From Seison nebaliae (taxonomy: Eukaryota; Rotifera; Pararotatoria; Seisonacea; Seisonidae), in NCBI GenBank assembly GCA_023231475.1, contig JALJEE010002398.1, forward strand, positions 1 to 31,985: DNA of 31,985 bases. Reading direction: 5' to 3'. A program made the translations under genes and the position numbers. Below the pieces are notes generated by a model that searched no databases, was not told the DNA's origin, and saw nothing but the letters and a program-made list of their open reading frames with translations. Positions 21,914-31,560 of this stretch are shown here, in pieces (within the stretch, counting starts at the first letter, position 1; each line of letters begins with the position of its first letter).

Positions 21914-22633
21914 TTATTCATAACCGTGAATCATATCGGCTAATTTCCAGTTGCCTTCGATATCGGCCGGTTTCGAAATTGTCGACTTATTTTTCAAATT
22001 AACATTTCCGGTGATGTAACTTTTGTGAGCACGACAATCTCGATAATAGAGAACTTTCATACATTGTTCGAGACATTTCTTCGCTTCATTCTCACTTGGA
22101 AGATGATTCTGATCATACATATCAGATAAATTCCTCATTAATGGTAATCCGAGATATGATCCCATACCAGTAGCGATATGAGGACATTCATGTGCCATAC
22201 CGATTTTATCGACATATCCTAAAAATGGTTTATCATCTTGCATTCCACCAATCAACAATGTCACCCATAATGGATTGAACTTCGATCTTCTTTGATATAA
22301 TAAACGAGTACACCAAGAGAAGAGAGCTCGCGGTTTCATTTGATGACCGTCATCTAAACAATCTTCTTCCATCACTTTCTGTTCAATCAAATGTTTTAAA
22401 TGATCAATATCGGCAATGTCACCAGAAGCAGCGACAATTGTCGAATCATTGACACGAAATATTCGATCGACTGAACGGAATCTCGCCATACTACCATATG
22501 AAGCTAATGTATCCGCTGAGATCATGACACCACCATCATAAATCATACCGATAACGGATGTTCCCGTTACCATCGGATATTGTGTATGTTGTTTCCCATA
22601 GTCATTCATTGGCAATTCATCAAGTCCAATCAT
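21914..22633 (-). CDS. psmb4: 20S proteasome beta-7 subunit (PSMB4)
   Basis: A non-catalytic beta subunit of the 20S proteasome core. One exon, 239 residues. The mature N-terminus is probably TQYPMVTGTSVIG, which leaves a propeptide of only 16 residues, much shorter than the human one of about 45. Family blocks follow: SYGSMARFRSVDRIFRVN, AASGDIAD, RRSKFNPLW, FLGYVDKIG, ATGMGSYLGLPLMR and the strongly conserved CMKVLYYRDCRA. The C-terminus ends in MIHGYE, the extension that reaches into the other ring. Together with Rpt2 this puts two proteasome genes within 5 kb. Minus-strand TTTATT complements near 21850 offer AATAAA polyadenylation signals. Confidence 0.95.
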   Translation of the reverse strand: MIGLDELPMNDYGKQHTQYPMVTGTSVIGMIYDGGVMISADTLASYGSMARFRSVDRIFRVNDSTIVAASGDIADIDHLKHLIEQKVMEEDCLDDGHQMKPRALFSWCTRLLYQRRSKFNPLWVTLLIGGMQDDKPFLGYVDKIGMAHECPHIATGMGSYLGLPLMRNLSDMYDQNHLPSENEAKKCLEQCMKVLYYRDCRAHKSYITGNVNLKNKSTISKPADIEGNWKLADMIHGYE

Positions 22634-23027
22634 TTCGAAAAATTTTGTAAAAAATTATTAAATGAGTAAGAAATTTCAGCTTCAATTTTGTTGTTGTCAG
22701 TTGTATAAGAATGGAATGAAAGAGATTAAAATTTGGATAAATCGAGAATTTTTCAAATTATAATATCAATTGACAAAGTAAGATGTTTGACGAAATATCA
22801 TCATATAATGACTAACAAACTTGTAAAACTTCTATAAAGCTATAATAAGGTAACTGAATGTTAAAAAAATCGGGTAAAGGAAAGTTGAAAGAGTTTGAAA
22901 AAGAGTATCAAATGATGAAAAATATAATTTTGAATTATATAAAATCGAATTTTATTCGAAAACTTTTGAACTGTATAAATGGATATACGGAAATTATTGT
23001 CTTATAAATTTGACGAAGAAAAAATTT
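22634..23027. other. Spacer between PSMB4 and tRNA-Val
   Basis: AT-rich, with no coding exon. The part next to 22634 should hold the PSMB4 promoter. The part next to 23028 has the T6 Pol III terminator of the tRNA on the minus strand. Confidence 0.6.
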
Positions 23028-23100
23028 AGGTTCGAGCGAGAATTGAACTCGCGACCTTCTGCGTGTTAAGCAGACGTGATAACCACTACACCACCGAACC
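23028..23100 (-). tRNA. tRNA-Val (AAC)
   Basis: The minus strand folds into a full 73-nt cloverleaf. The acceptor stem GGTTCGG/TCGAACC has a G-T wobble at 7-66. The D arm reads GTGTAGTGGTTATCAC. The anticodon stem TCTGC/GCAGA surrounds loop TTAACAC, so the anticodon is AAC (read as IAC). The variable loop is AGGTC, and the T arm is GCGAG-TTCAATT-CTCGC. Box A and box B promoters are internal. There is no intron, and a T6 run follows. The discriminator base 73 is T instead of the A usual in tRNA-Val, and the acceptor stem starts GG. Confidence 0.95.
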
Positions 23101-23302
23101 ACATTTAATCTTTAAACAATTCAAATATACTGAAGTAAGAAAAAAAAGTCAATCATTAATTTGAAGAGTAATTTAGATTGAATAAGAGTTTAATTTACAA
23201 ATAGGAAATACATATCTACATGAATCTATGTTGCAAAAAAGGCCAAAAATATGGTGTTACATTTCGATTAAGGATAAGAAAATTTACATATCTTTTTAAC
23301 TT

Positions 23303-23432
23303 TGGACTCACGCAGCTCAAGCGAAAGGTACAAATCAATATACTTCCAGTGAGAAAAAGATACCAATTGAAAGTGGGATACAAATTTCATTATCTGTTCA
23401 TAAAAAAATATATTCTAGAACACTAGAGTATG
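23303..23432 (+). pseudogene. Second copy of the 520-695 coding block
   Basis: In one frame this reads WTHAAQAKGTNQYTSSEKK followed by IPIESGIQISLSVHKKIY and SRTLEYV, then a stop. WTHA-x-Q and GTNQYTSSEK match the fragment at 600-690, with about 15 bases missing between them. A TAA lies two codons upstream of the Trp, so it is a truncated piece. It lies just before the FLYWCH remnant, but whether the two belong together is unclear. Confidence 0.4.
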
Positions 23433-23867
23433 TCTGATATGGAAACTGATGTAGAAATAACTGATGGTATCGTTAAATATTATGTAACGAAAGCACAACA
23501 AGTAATGAGAGTGCATCGAATCAATAAAAATGGGACAACAATATTGGTATGTAGGAAACAAACGAATAAAAAGGTTAAGTGTAAAGCAATTTTCGTAATC
23601 GATGAAGAATAGAATATTGTGGAAAAACGAAAGGAACATTCATGTAAAGCGGATACGGAATATATCGTAGAAATTTCGAGAAAAAGAAAAATTAAAGGAC
23701 TTTCATCGAACATCAACATGAACGTGCGACAACTGGTAAACGAAGCGCTTGGCGAAAGAAAAGCATATACTTTTCGGAGGACCAATCTTCAAAAAGAATT
23801 GGAAAACATTGAAAATAAATATGAAAAAGATGATTTCGTTTCATATATTATTATTATTATTTACTAA
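23430..23867 (+). pseudogene. FLYWCH zinc-finger remnant, probably from a MULE-type transposon
   Basis: Two open frames joined in the same reading frame by a single TAG (23610-23612) make about 145 codons. The first has hydrophobic strands and C-x9-C in CRKQTNKKVKC; after the stop the frame continues to H-S-C in KRKEHSCKAD. This C-x-C ... H-x-C layout fits the FLYWCH finger. The following helical, basic linker (NVRQLVNEALGERKAYTFRR) resembles the part between FLYWCH and the MULE transposase core. No transposase catalytic domain follows; the frame runs into the TAA tail of the adjacent LINE. The single stop suggests rather recent decay or a host-like domesticated copy. Confidence 0.55.
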
Positions 23868-25861
23868 TTAAATTCCCGTCGGGATAAATTAGAAAAAAGT
23901 GAAAAAAAAGTTTGATCATTGCCGATATTGATTAATCGGTATAATTCAGCGAGAGAATCCATATCGATTGACATAGAAATTGCGTGATCATAGGAAAAAG
24001 TAAAATCTCTTAAATCTTCAATTGGAATCTCACGCGATTTCTCACCGAACGATTATTTAGGATGTCTATGTTCGGAATCTGTGTAATATGGAAGTTCGAT
24101 TCAGTGATCTTGTCAATAAGTTTAAAGACTCGACGAGAGAAGAGAATAGATAGCGGAAGGAGACCGACTGTTGCGAAAAGGAGAGAACGATTGCGTCTGT
24201 GAAAACAGCAAACTGGTCTCCTTATCAACCGATTATATGCGCGGTCAATGGACAAAAAAGAACGTTCGGTAAAAGAAAAAATAGTTTTCAGAGAGTAAAG
24301 AGGTAGAACTAAACTATTTAAAATCTGTAAACGTAATCTTAGACCCAAGAAAGATGGTGGAGGACAGGAATTGCCAAGAGAGATCATCGCCCGCTTGATA
24401 GTAGACAACATTTGGATGAATTAATGGAAACGCCTCTGTTCGTTAGAAGTAAGTTACTTCTTTCCATAAGAGATTCGATAGCGGAAAGAGTCGAGTAGAA
24501 AATTGAGAGGTCATTGGGATGGAAGTAGACGTTAAAACAGAGAATATCCTGTATCATGAAATGAACTACGTCGGTTGACATATGAGTGAAAGAATGAGGA
24601 ACGAGATCTTTAGCGATAAATGTACAAAGACCGCCAGATGGACGACCCGCTCCGTTATCGGAATTGGGAGGATCAGCTGAGGTATGATAGATGAAGTGAT
24701 CAGCCGACGAGAGTCAGACAGGTTTAGTGCCGACGAGCCACGTGTCTTAAAAGAAAATAATGTCGTAGTTCGTAAGAAGAGAAATGGAAGAGCGAAGATT
24801 GGTTGGACCATGAATATTAAATGAGATATATTGGATGCGACGACGAGAGTTGTTGGGATGAATTGAAGTGGTCCGATCGGGTAGATCGGAAAAGTGGCAA
24901 TCATTCTTCCCATTCGAAAGTGTGATGGATGTTTGGTTTGGTGACGAAGTCTCTATCGACCGAACCATCGGTAAATCACCGAGATTTCTTTTCGTACCTT
25001 CAACGTATCTTTCTGACAGGAATTGATTTGTTGATGCGGAGAAGAAGAATTCGGCGAGAAATGTACCTTCCGGCCATACAGAGTGGTTGATAAATTTGTT
25101 TTTATCTTCGATGTCGAACCTAATGATAAACGTGCAAGCTACTGAATTGGAGTCGTCATACCTTTTATGCTTCAATCTCCATACTTTATGGTATGGTAGT
25201 TTAAAGTTTCCGAGATATTCCTGAAACACTTCGATAGTAGTCGAGGAGGCGAGGTTCGAAACCATAATTGACCGAAGGACTGGTTTCTTTTTCCGAATGA
25301 CAGCACATAGCGAAGAGTTTTTATTCGTTCCGGTGCACAGAGGTTTTTTAGTTCCTCTTTTCACATTCGTTTCATTTCCGGATTTCGAAGCGCGGTTCTT
25401 TAACACTTCTGCAAACGTTTGACCTGGATGATTTTCTTCTCTTGTGAAAGGAGATTTATTGACACCCATCTTAACTTCGTTTTCATTTTCGATAGTGATA
25501 GATTGTGACGGCAATCCGGCATTCAAGTCGTTTACCTTAACACCGAGAGCTCTTTGTTCGCATTCGTTATTTCCTAACTGTTTTTTTAATCCGGTTATTT
25601 CGTTCCTCATTTCAATGACCGCATTGAATATGTGTTGTAATTTGTCGTTGATTTCCGTTATTCAATTCAACCCGATAGTATGCTCTTTACCAAGAGTTTC
25701 TAGTCTCTCCATTAATGTCGTCGACGTAACTTGAACTGACGGGTCGATCATAAAACTACTCCGTGGATCAGGAGTAAAATTTTGGTTTTTTGATTTGGTA
25801 CGTCCGCTGATTGATTTTTTCAATTTGTCAGCATCGTTGATGGGATCAATATAAGGAATTA
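23848..25861 (-). mobile_element. Decayed non-LTR retrotransposon (LINE) with APE endonuclease, internally deleted
   Basis: Read on the minus strand. 25856-24850 is ORF1: a coiled-coil stretch (EMRNEITGLKKQLGNN), then an RNA-binding-like region (RSIMVSNLASSTTIEVFQEY) ending in a WPEG motif. It is broken by one TGA at 25662-25664. In the same frame an AP-type endonuclease starts YISFNIHGPTNLRSS, continues DIIFF, and has GRPSGGLCTFIA; two stops interrupt it. At about 24470 the endonuclease passes directly to the end of the reverse transcriptase (GVSINSSKCCLLSSG), so the RT core with its YxDD box is deleted. A frame change leads to the C-terminal domain (ILNSLVLPLYS ...) and a last frame ending NLSRREFN-stop, followed by a (TAA)n tail at 23848-23868. 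It is truncated at the 5' end. It cannot move by itself. Confidence 0.8.
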
Positions 25862-25910
25862 TTAGTATTATTATTTATTAGGGAAATTCTCGTCGAGATA
25901 AATTATAAAG
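25857..25910 (-). mobile_element. 3' end of a second, related LINE copy
   Basis: On the minus strand this reads DFLYNLSRREFP-stop followed by a (TAA)n-like tail, directly before the truncated 5' end of the main LINE copy. The block aligned with 23848-23894 is about 83% identical over 47 bases. Within NLSRREF the two differences are third-position and synonymous (Ser TCT/TCC, Arg CGA/CGG). Confidence 0.6.
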
Positions 25911-26181
25911 GAAATCTATTCTATTATCCATATAAAAATAATAATACTCTATCCATAAATTGATCTTTTATTTTTTCATTTTATTCAAGATGGTGAAATG
26001 TGAAGACTAGACACCTATATCTATTTAATTAGACTAAAGGAGAAATCTAACTATGATAAAATTTTACTTTCCGATTAACGTACATTCATTTAGTTTAAAC
26101 GATTCAAACTGATTCCATAGAATCAACAAAAATAAGAAATTTTAATTGTTCAAATGTGACCCACTTTATTTCTATACGAAT

Positions 26182-26652
26182 TCATTTAAAAACTCTCTTT
26201 TTCACGTCACTGTGCACCATCTTGTTCGGCATTACCGTTCCTTCAAATTCCTCTCTCACACGATTCTCATAATACTCTTCATTTGTACCGTAACTGGTCG
26301 TCGTTTCAGCTAGATTTGAATTGTTCTTACTAATTTGAGATTCGGTCTTCGATTTAATTATCGATTCTTCTGTCGGATTATCATCGAAACTCATTTCTGC
26401 TTCCGGTTCTTCCACCTCCTCCTCCTCCTTTTGATGATAAAGCATTTCGTCCTTATCAATCGGGGAATCTTTCGCAGCGAAGAATTTCAAACAATAGAAA
26501 TATCGGTCATAAGGATTCTGAGATCGTTGACCATGTAATTTCGAGTAAGTTTCACTTTTCTCCGAATGACTTTTCTCATCTTCGATTGTGCGAGAGAATT
26601 CTCCACAGAAGACTAAATCTTTCTCGGAAGGTAGAACAAATACGTGTGTCAT
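26182..26652 (-). CDS. Unrecognised acidic protein
   Basis: A 156-residue frame from the in-frame Met that begins MTHVFVLPSEKDLVF. The frame is open another 75 codons upstream, but that part is Phe/Leu/Ser-rich and looks like untranslated sequence. The N-terminal half has a few hydrophobic strands and two cysteines (VFCGEF, FYCLKFF). The C-terminal half is highly acidic and disordered (EEEEVEEPEAEMSFDD) with a short basic end. I do not recognise it. It lies 275 bp downstream of the acyl-CoA synthetase on the same strand. It could also be the last exon of a spliced gene. Confidence 0.45.
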   Translation of the reverse strand: MTHVFVLPSEKDLVFCGEFSRTIEDEKSHSEKSETYSKLHGQRSQNPYDRYFYCLKFFAAKDSPIDKDEMLYHQKEEEEVEEPEAEMSFDDNPTEESIIKSKTESQISKNNSNLAETTTSYGTNEEYYENRVREEFEGTVMPNKMVHSDVKKRVFK

Positions 26653-26926
26653 GTTCGAAATGGAAGAATAAACCAAATAGAAAGACAAATTAAAAGAAAT
26701 TTCAATTTCACTTTCCTCAAACTCGAACACATAGAAGAAAAAGCATGAGAGGAGGGAGGAAGAAAGAACTTTATTAAGAAAATACCAAAAAAGGCGAAAT
26801 TCAGTTTTTTGCGGGGAAGAAAATCGTAAAAAATTGAAATTTTTTTTTTGGAACGTTAAATTAAAATGGATTCGCATCAGAATGAATATAAATAAAAAAC
26901 AGATTTCTTTCTGACTAAAACGTTTT

Positions 26927-29345
26927 TTATAGTTTTGTCGCTGAATCGACCATAGTCGTATCGTATAAACGGTTGATAATGTGAGAATAAAGTCGAGTAA
27001 CGACTCGTCTCTTCACTTTCAATGTGGGTCCCAATTCTCCGTTGAGGAGGGAGAAGTCTCGGGGTAGAATCGCATATTTTTGAATGTGACAAGCTCGACT
27101 CGTCGCCAATTTATTCACTTCTTTTAAAGCGTTCATGATAATTGTGTCGAATCGTTTCGCATCAATACCACTTGCATTGATGACTGATTGAATGGAAGTG
27201 AAATTAGTTAAATTCTCATTCTTCAAATAACTAATCGCTTCTCCACTCAAATCATCCAACGGTTCCTTCATTTATGGAAAATTGTTAATTTAATAAGAAT
27301 AATAAGAACCTGATTATCAGTATCGATTTTCGATTTCAATGTGATGAGAACGGAAATAAATCGTCGCTTATCACCAATCAACATACAATTCGATATGAGA
27401 TGTGGAAGACGTATTAATAATCGTTCTTCAATTGGAACTGGTGCCACATTCTCACCACCGGCTGTAATCAGTAATTCTGTTAAATGAGATATTAAAAAAA
27501 GAGAGATGATGAAAAGGAAAAAAAACCTTTAATTCTTCCGGTGATTTGAAGAAATTGATGATCGTTGAAACGACCCAAATCACCTGATTTGAGGAAACCA
27601 TCAGGTGTGGTCGCTTCTTCCGTTTTCTCAATAGAATTCAGATATCCCATAAATATATGACGACCCCAAATACATACTTCACCTCCAATATCCTCTTCAT
27701 GTATCGATGTACCGCCAATGGAAGGTGCGGCACAATTCTTTAAATCATCAATTTCTGTCGATCCGATGGCGACACGAGTTCCCAAAAGTGGCAGACCGAC
27801 AGTGCCCAAATTGAAGGCTTGAGGAATATTGGTGGTGGAAGGTCCGGTGCTCTCGCTCATACCATAAATCTCTGTTAGATTAATATTGAGCGAATGAAAA
27901 TATTCGAGTGTATCGCGAGTAATCGGAGCGGCACCAGTAACAGTAATTCTCGCTCTATCCAGACCGAGTTCATGTCTAACTCTTTCAAAAATAAATCGAT
28001 TAGCGAGTGAAAAACCGATGATGGATGATTCTTTATCATTACAAATATTCTCTTCACATCGACGCGAATTAGATAGACCGATACTTTTCGCCATATTTCC
28101 GATCATTCTCTTGACGAAATTCGATTTCGATCCAACACTTTTCATCTTTTCTTGAATCTTCTCCCAGACGCGAGGAACACCGAGTACGATTGTTGGTCGT
28201 ACTCTCTTTAATGTTGTAACGAGTGATCCTTTAAGTGCATCGGGACGTGCGAACCACATCTGGAAACCCCAAACGATGGGTGCATATAAATCGAGTAATT
28301 GAGCGGCGATATGTGAAAGAGGAAGATAAGACACTAGAATATTCATTTCATTCATGTGCAGATCGAACATTAATCCTAACGCTTTCGCTGTCCATACAGC
28401 ATTATCATGTGATATCATCGCTCCTTTTGGATCACCGGTCGTCCCTGAAGTATAAATCAATGTCAAACATTGATTAGCAGCAATGTTTCTTATTCGTTCT
28501 TCCACTTCATCATTCGAACTATTCTCTCCTCCACAAACTATCAATTCATTCCATGTCATAATTTTCAAATTTTCCAATTGATATTTCTCATTCATTAATG
28601 ATGACTCATCCTTCCCGTAATAAATTATTCTCTCCAAATTTGGTAGATCGTTACGCACCACTAACACCTTGTCCAATTGAGCTAACGAATCTACTACACA
28701 AATACGACAACGACTATCGCGCAGGATGTGAGCAATAGCGTCCGAATTGTTTGTTGTATAAATTCCCGCTGAAATAGAACCAGCCATTGCACAACCAACA
28801 TATGACAAGTGCCAATAAGGTGAATTGAATCCAAGAATGGAGAGACAATCGAATCGTTTCATTCCAAACGATAATAAAGCTCGTGCCACCAATATCGATT
28901 CATCCCAATATTGTTGATATGTCCACTTCTTCCATTCATTTCCTTCCGTCTCCACGGCTAATGCCATCCGTTCAGGAACTCGATCAACCGTTCGTTTCAA
29001 TTGTTCCATCAATGTCAATGGTTCACAATTCTGGAGGAGTAACTCGTCTTTTCGATTCCATAAATTTCCTCTTTCTAAAACTTCTGGTGGATCGAAAACG
29101 GAATGAGTTCGACTACCAACAAATTGCAATAATTCTTCATCCAACTCATCTGGAATTCTCAATTTGACTGGTTGATCAATCTGATTGACGTAGAACTTAT
29201 CGGCATCGATGAAATTCCAATTTTTCTTATCACCAATCGATATGTCAAGTCCGTTTAACTTGTAATCAGATTTCTCTTCTGGTGTCAGTGTCGACGTCTT
29301 CTCGAATAATTGCCCCCCATTCTTCATGTTCACTAATTCTTTCAT
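26927..29345 (-). CDS. Long-chain acyl-CoA synthetase, bubblegum (ACSBG) type
   Basis: Activates long-chain fatty acids to acyl-CoA with ATP. Three exons in transcript order: 29345-27527, 27476-27310 and 27265-26927. Introns are 50 and 44 nt and phases match; total about 774 residues (human ACSBG1 about 724). The ANL-superfamily motifs are complete: P-loop YTSGTTGDPKGAMISH, VSYLPLSHIAAQ, the gate region, YGMSESTGP, the adenylate motif with GDLGRFNDHQFLQITGR, and the hinge that crosses the first intron to KELLITAGGENVAPVPIE. The C-terminal lysine region is in HIQKYAILPRDFSLLNGELG followed by TLKVKR. KELLITAGGENV is the bubblegum-type signature. I chose ATG 29345; the frame just upstream has no other ATG. 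No membrane anchor is obvious. Confidence 0.95.
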
Positions 29346-29933
29346 ATTCAATCATAAATCTGTTATGCAATTCTAAAGACACAATTTTTCCCGTCTATTT
29401 GAAAGTAGGAAATTATCGTAAATTAGAAAAGTTCCATTTCTCATAAAAATCAATCAATAGAAAAGAAATCTCATTACTAATGAAAGAAAATATTCTTGTC
29501 TTAAAAGTAAATTCAAAATTAAAATTTTTTTTTCTTTTTTCAAAAAATTTTCTTAAACGAATTTCTTGTCTTTTTTTATAAATTTTTTATAAAAAAATTG
29601 CAATGGAAGAAATGTTGTCCATCCGGGTAATTCATTTAAAGTAAATTTCGTTTTTGGACTTACTTAATTGCAAAGAATCTTTTTTTTCGAAAACTATAAT
29701 AGTTTGAGAAGAATGTGCTCTTACGAAAATTCCAATTATCAAAAATGTGTTTTTTTTTAAGAAATTGCACTGGAAAAATGGTGATTTCTCGGAATTTGGA
29801 TTGAGAAAAATGTGTTTTATGTGAAACTCTTTCCCCGGACAATTTGAGGGATGTTCAAAAAGGAATGATGCTATTGGTGAGGAAGATGTTATTTATACAT
29901 TAATTTAATGATAATTATAACATTATATTCGTC

Positions 29934-30161
29934 CTAAACAACATCGAATTGTTCTCGAAGAGTTCTTGTGATATCTCTCAATTTTACATGATTTCTCGAA
30001 TCCTCTCCACATGATCCAGTTGACGAGTGAGTGACGATTGGCGATAAGTGGACGAAAGCGAAATTTAAAAGAGTAAGCTTTGGTGTTGATGGTGAAATTT
30101 TGAAGTTGCCATCCACCATCTGTACAATGCATATTTGATGCGCAAATGCTCCGACTATCAT
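29934..30161 (-). CDS. Uncertain 75-codon ORF or exon
   Basis: Open in two overlapping minus-strand frames; the one given starts MIVGAFAHQICIVQMVDG and ends TRTLREQFDVV. Base composition is closer to the coding exons of this window than to its flanks. It is not recognised. No in-phase partner exon was found on either side, so it may be a lone exon, a decayed gene or chance. Confidence 0.2.
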   Translation of the reverse strand: MIVGAFAHQICIVQMVDGNFKISPSTPKLTLLNFAFVHLSPIVTHSSTGSCGEDSRNHVKLRDITRTLREQFDVV

Positions 30162-30962
30162 TAGTGATCAGATGTTGGAGAATATTAAATTGCTATTTAC
30201 TTGTCTCATAATCAGACTATTAATTCTCCCACATGTTCAATTGACATTTAAAGGAAGAAATCACAATTCCTTCACTAGTAATCGATTATTGATGGAATTC
30301 ATGAATGAATCGAATGGTGATCGATTTATAATAATGAATCATTAATAGACATGAACTGATTCTTATAAAGAAACTTCATCTATCATCACTCAATTGATGA
30401 TTCATAATTCAATTATGAACCAATTATTACATGGACAAGAATGACGTCATCTCTCATTTCTATCAATTAATTTTAAGTTTCTTTTAATTTCCTTTCAAAT
30501 TCCATTTCCAAGACACTCCTCACGTAACATAACATCGAATGGTCAAAGGGAAAATGAAGCTTCAATATTTAATTGTTCATCAAATGGACATTTGGAGAGA
30601 TTTAAAAAAAATTCTTCTATAGATTCATTTTCACAAAATTCTCTCTTAGAAGAAAAAGTAAATGATTGCTTTTGTTTTTATAAAAATTAATTAAAATTCT
30701 AAACTCTGTTTACTTATTGGTATAGTCGGCTCTACACTCATGTCATTTGATATGGAGCTAACTAACTTGATTTAATAGCTAGCTCGCTAGCCTACTACAA
30801 TCTGGATGTGTATGTACACAGAAGAGAATTACTCAAATTCTATGAGTCCATTTTTCCGAGTTTTATTTACACGAAAATTTCTAATATTCTTCAATCATTT
30901 CACTGGAATTCTCCCTTGAACTCATTTTTAATCGAATTAAAAAATAAATAAATTTCTTATTT

Positions 30963-31037
30963 TTAGTACTTGCCATGTTTCCTCATGTTCCTCTGTCTAA
31001 CCAAATCGTCGTTTAGCACGGTCCGAATCTGAGACAT
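30963..31037 (-). CDS. Possible 24-residue micro-ORF or terminal exon
   Basis: ATG at 31037 reads MSQIRTVLNDDLVRQRNMRK, then HGKY and stop. This strip is visibly more GC-rich than its flanks and the peptide is polar and well mixed. It is not recognised. The frame is open only about six codons upstream of the ATG before a TGA. Confidence 0.2.
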   Translation of the reverse strand: MSQIRTVLNDDLVRQRNMRKHGKY

Positions 31038-31158
31038 TTTCACCCCATTTTTAATTCAACATTAAATTTAAACACTTCAATTCTTTATTCAACTTTATTC
31101 GACAACACACATTTCCGATTTAGGTTCATCATTGAAATGTTTACCAATTGAATTCTAA

Positions 31159-31560
31159 ATGAAATGTTCACTATTTAATTTAAATGCAGAACAATATCTT
31201 CTTCATATTATAATCGAGATCATGAAACAGAAGATTAGTCGAGATGGGAGAAGTATGATTAAATTAAACTTTTATTTAACTCACAAATGTCCAATAGTGA
31301 ACAATGAAATGATTCAACCTCGAATAAAAGAGATTAGGAGTTTTAATTTAGTATTGAGTTTAATATTTATGATTTTAGTATTGAAGTTGTTTTTGAAGTG
31401 GAATTACGCACGCGAACAAATACTTCCTTACAAAGGTGAAGTCTACAAAATTATTGAAGTTTATGATTTCAACCGAGAGCTAAACATTGTCACGACGATA
31501 ATTTTCATTCTCAATTTAGTAGTTTGCTTTTTTTTGTGGCCACGACGAAAGAGACGGTAG
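31159..31560 (+). CDS. Unrecognised protein with two membrane helices
   Basis: 133 residues. The second half has two hydrophobic segments, FNLVLSLIFMILVLKLFL and IVTTIIFILNLVVCFFLW, separated by a short polar loop of about 30 residues, and ends with a basic cluster PRRKRR, which by the positive-inside rule should be cytosolic. The first half is polar with an isolated CPIVNNE. I do not recognise a family. A later Met (MKQKISRDG, at about 31222) could be the true start. A final exon could follow past a cryptic donor, but none is needed. Confidence 0.45.
   Translation: MKCSLFNLNAEQYLLHIIIEIMKQKISRDGRSMIKLNFYLTHKCPIVNNEMIQPRIKEIRSFNLVLSLIFMILVLKLFLKWNYAREQILPYKGEVYKIIEVYDFNRELNIVTTIIFILNLVVCFFLWPRRKRR

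Larger units (their letters stand above)
29346..31158. other. Long sparse region
   Basis: Mostly AT-rich, with no recognised gene. Two slightly GC-richer islands with open frames on the minus strand (29934-30161 and 30963-31037) are listed separately. Short inverted repeats occur at about 30777-30792 (GCTAGC twice) and 30806-30820 (TGTGTA-TG-TACACA). The part next to 29346 holds the acyl-CoA synthetase promoter. Confidence 0.5.

Noticed and set aside
30777-30820. Inverted repeats GCTAGC...GCTAGC and TGTGTA-TG-TACACA as transposon ends or an operator
   Set aside because: Both are short and isolated, with no matching partner or target duplication nearby.
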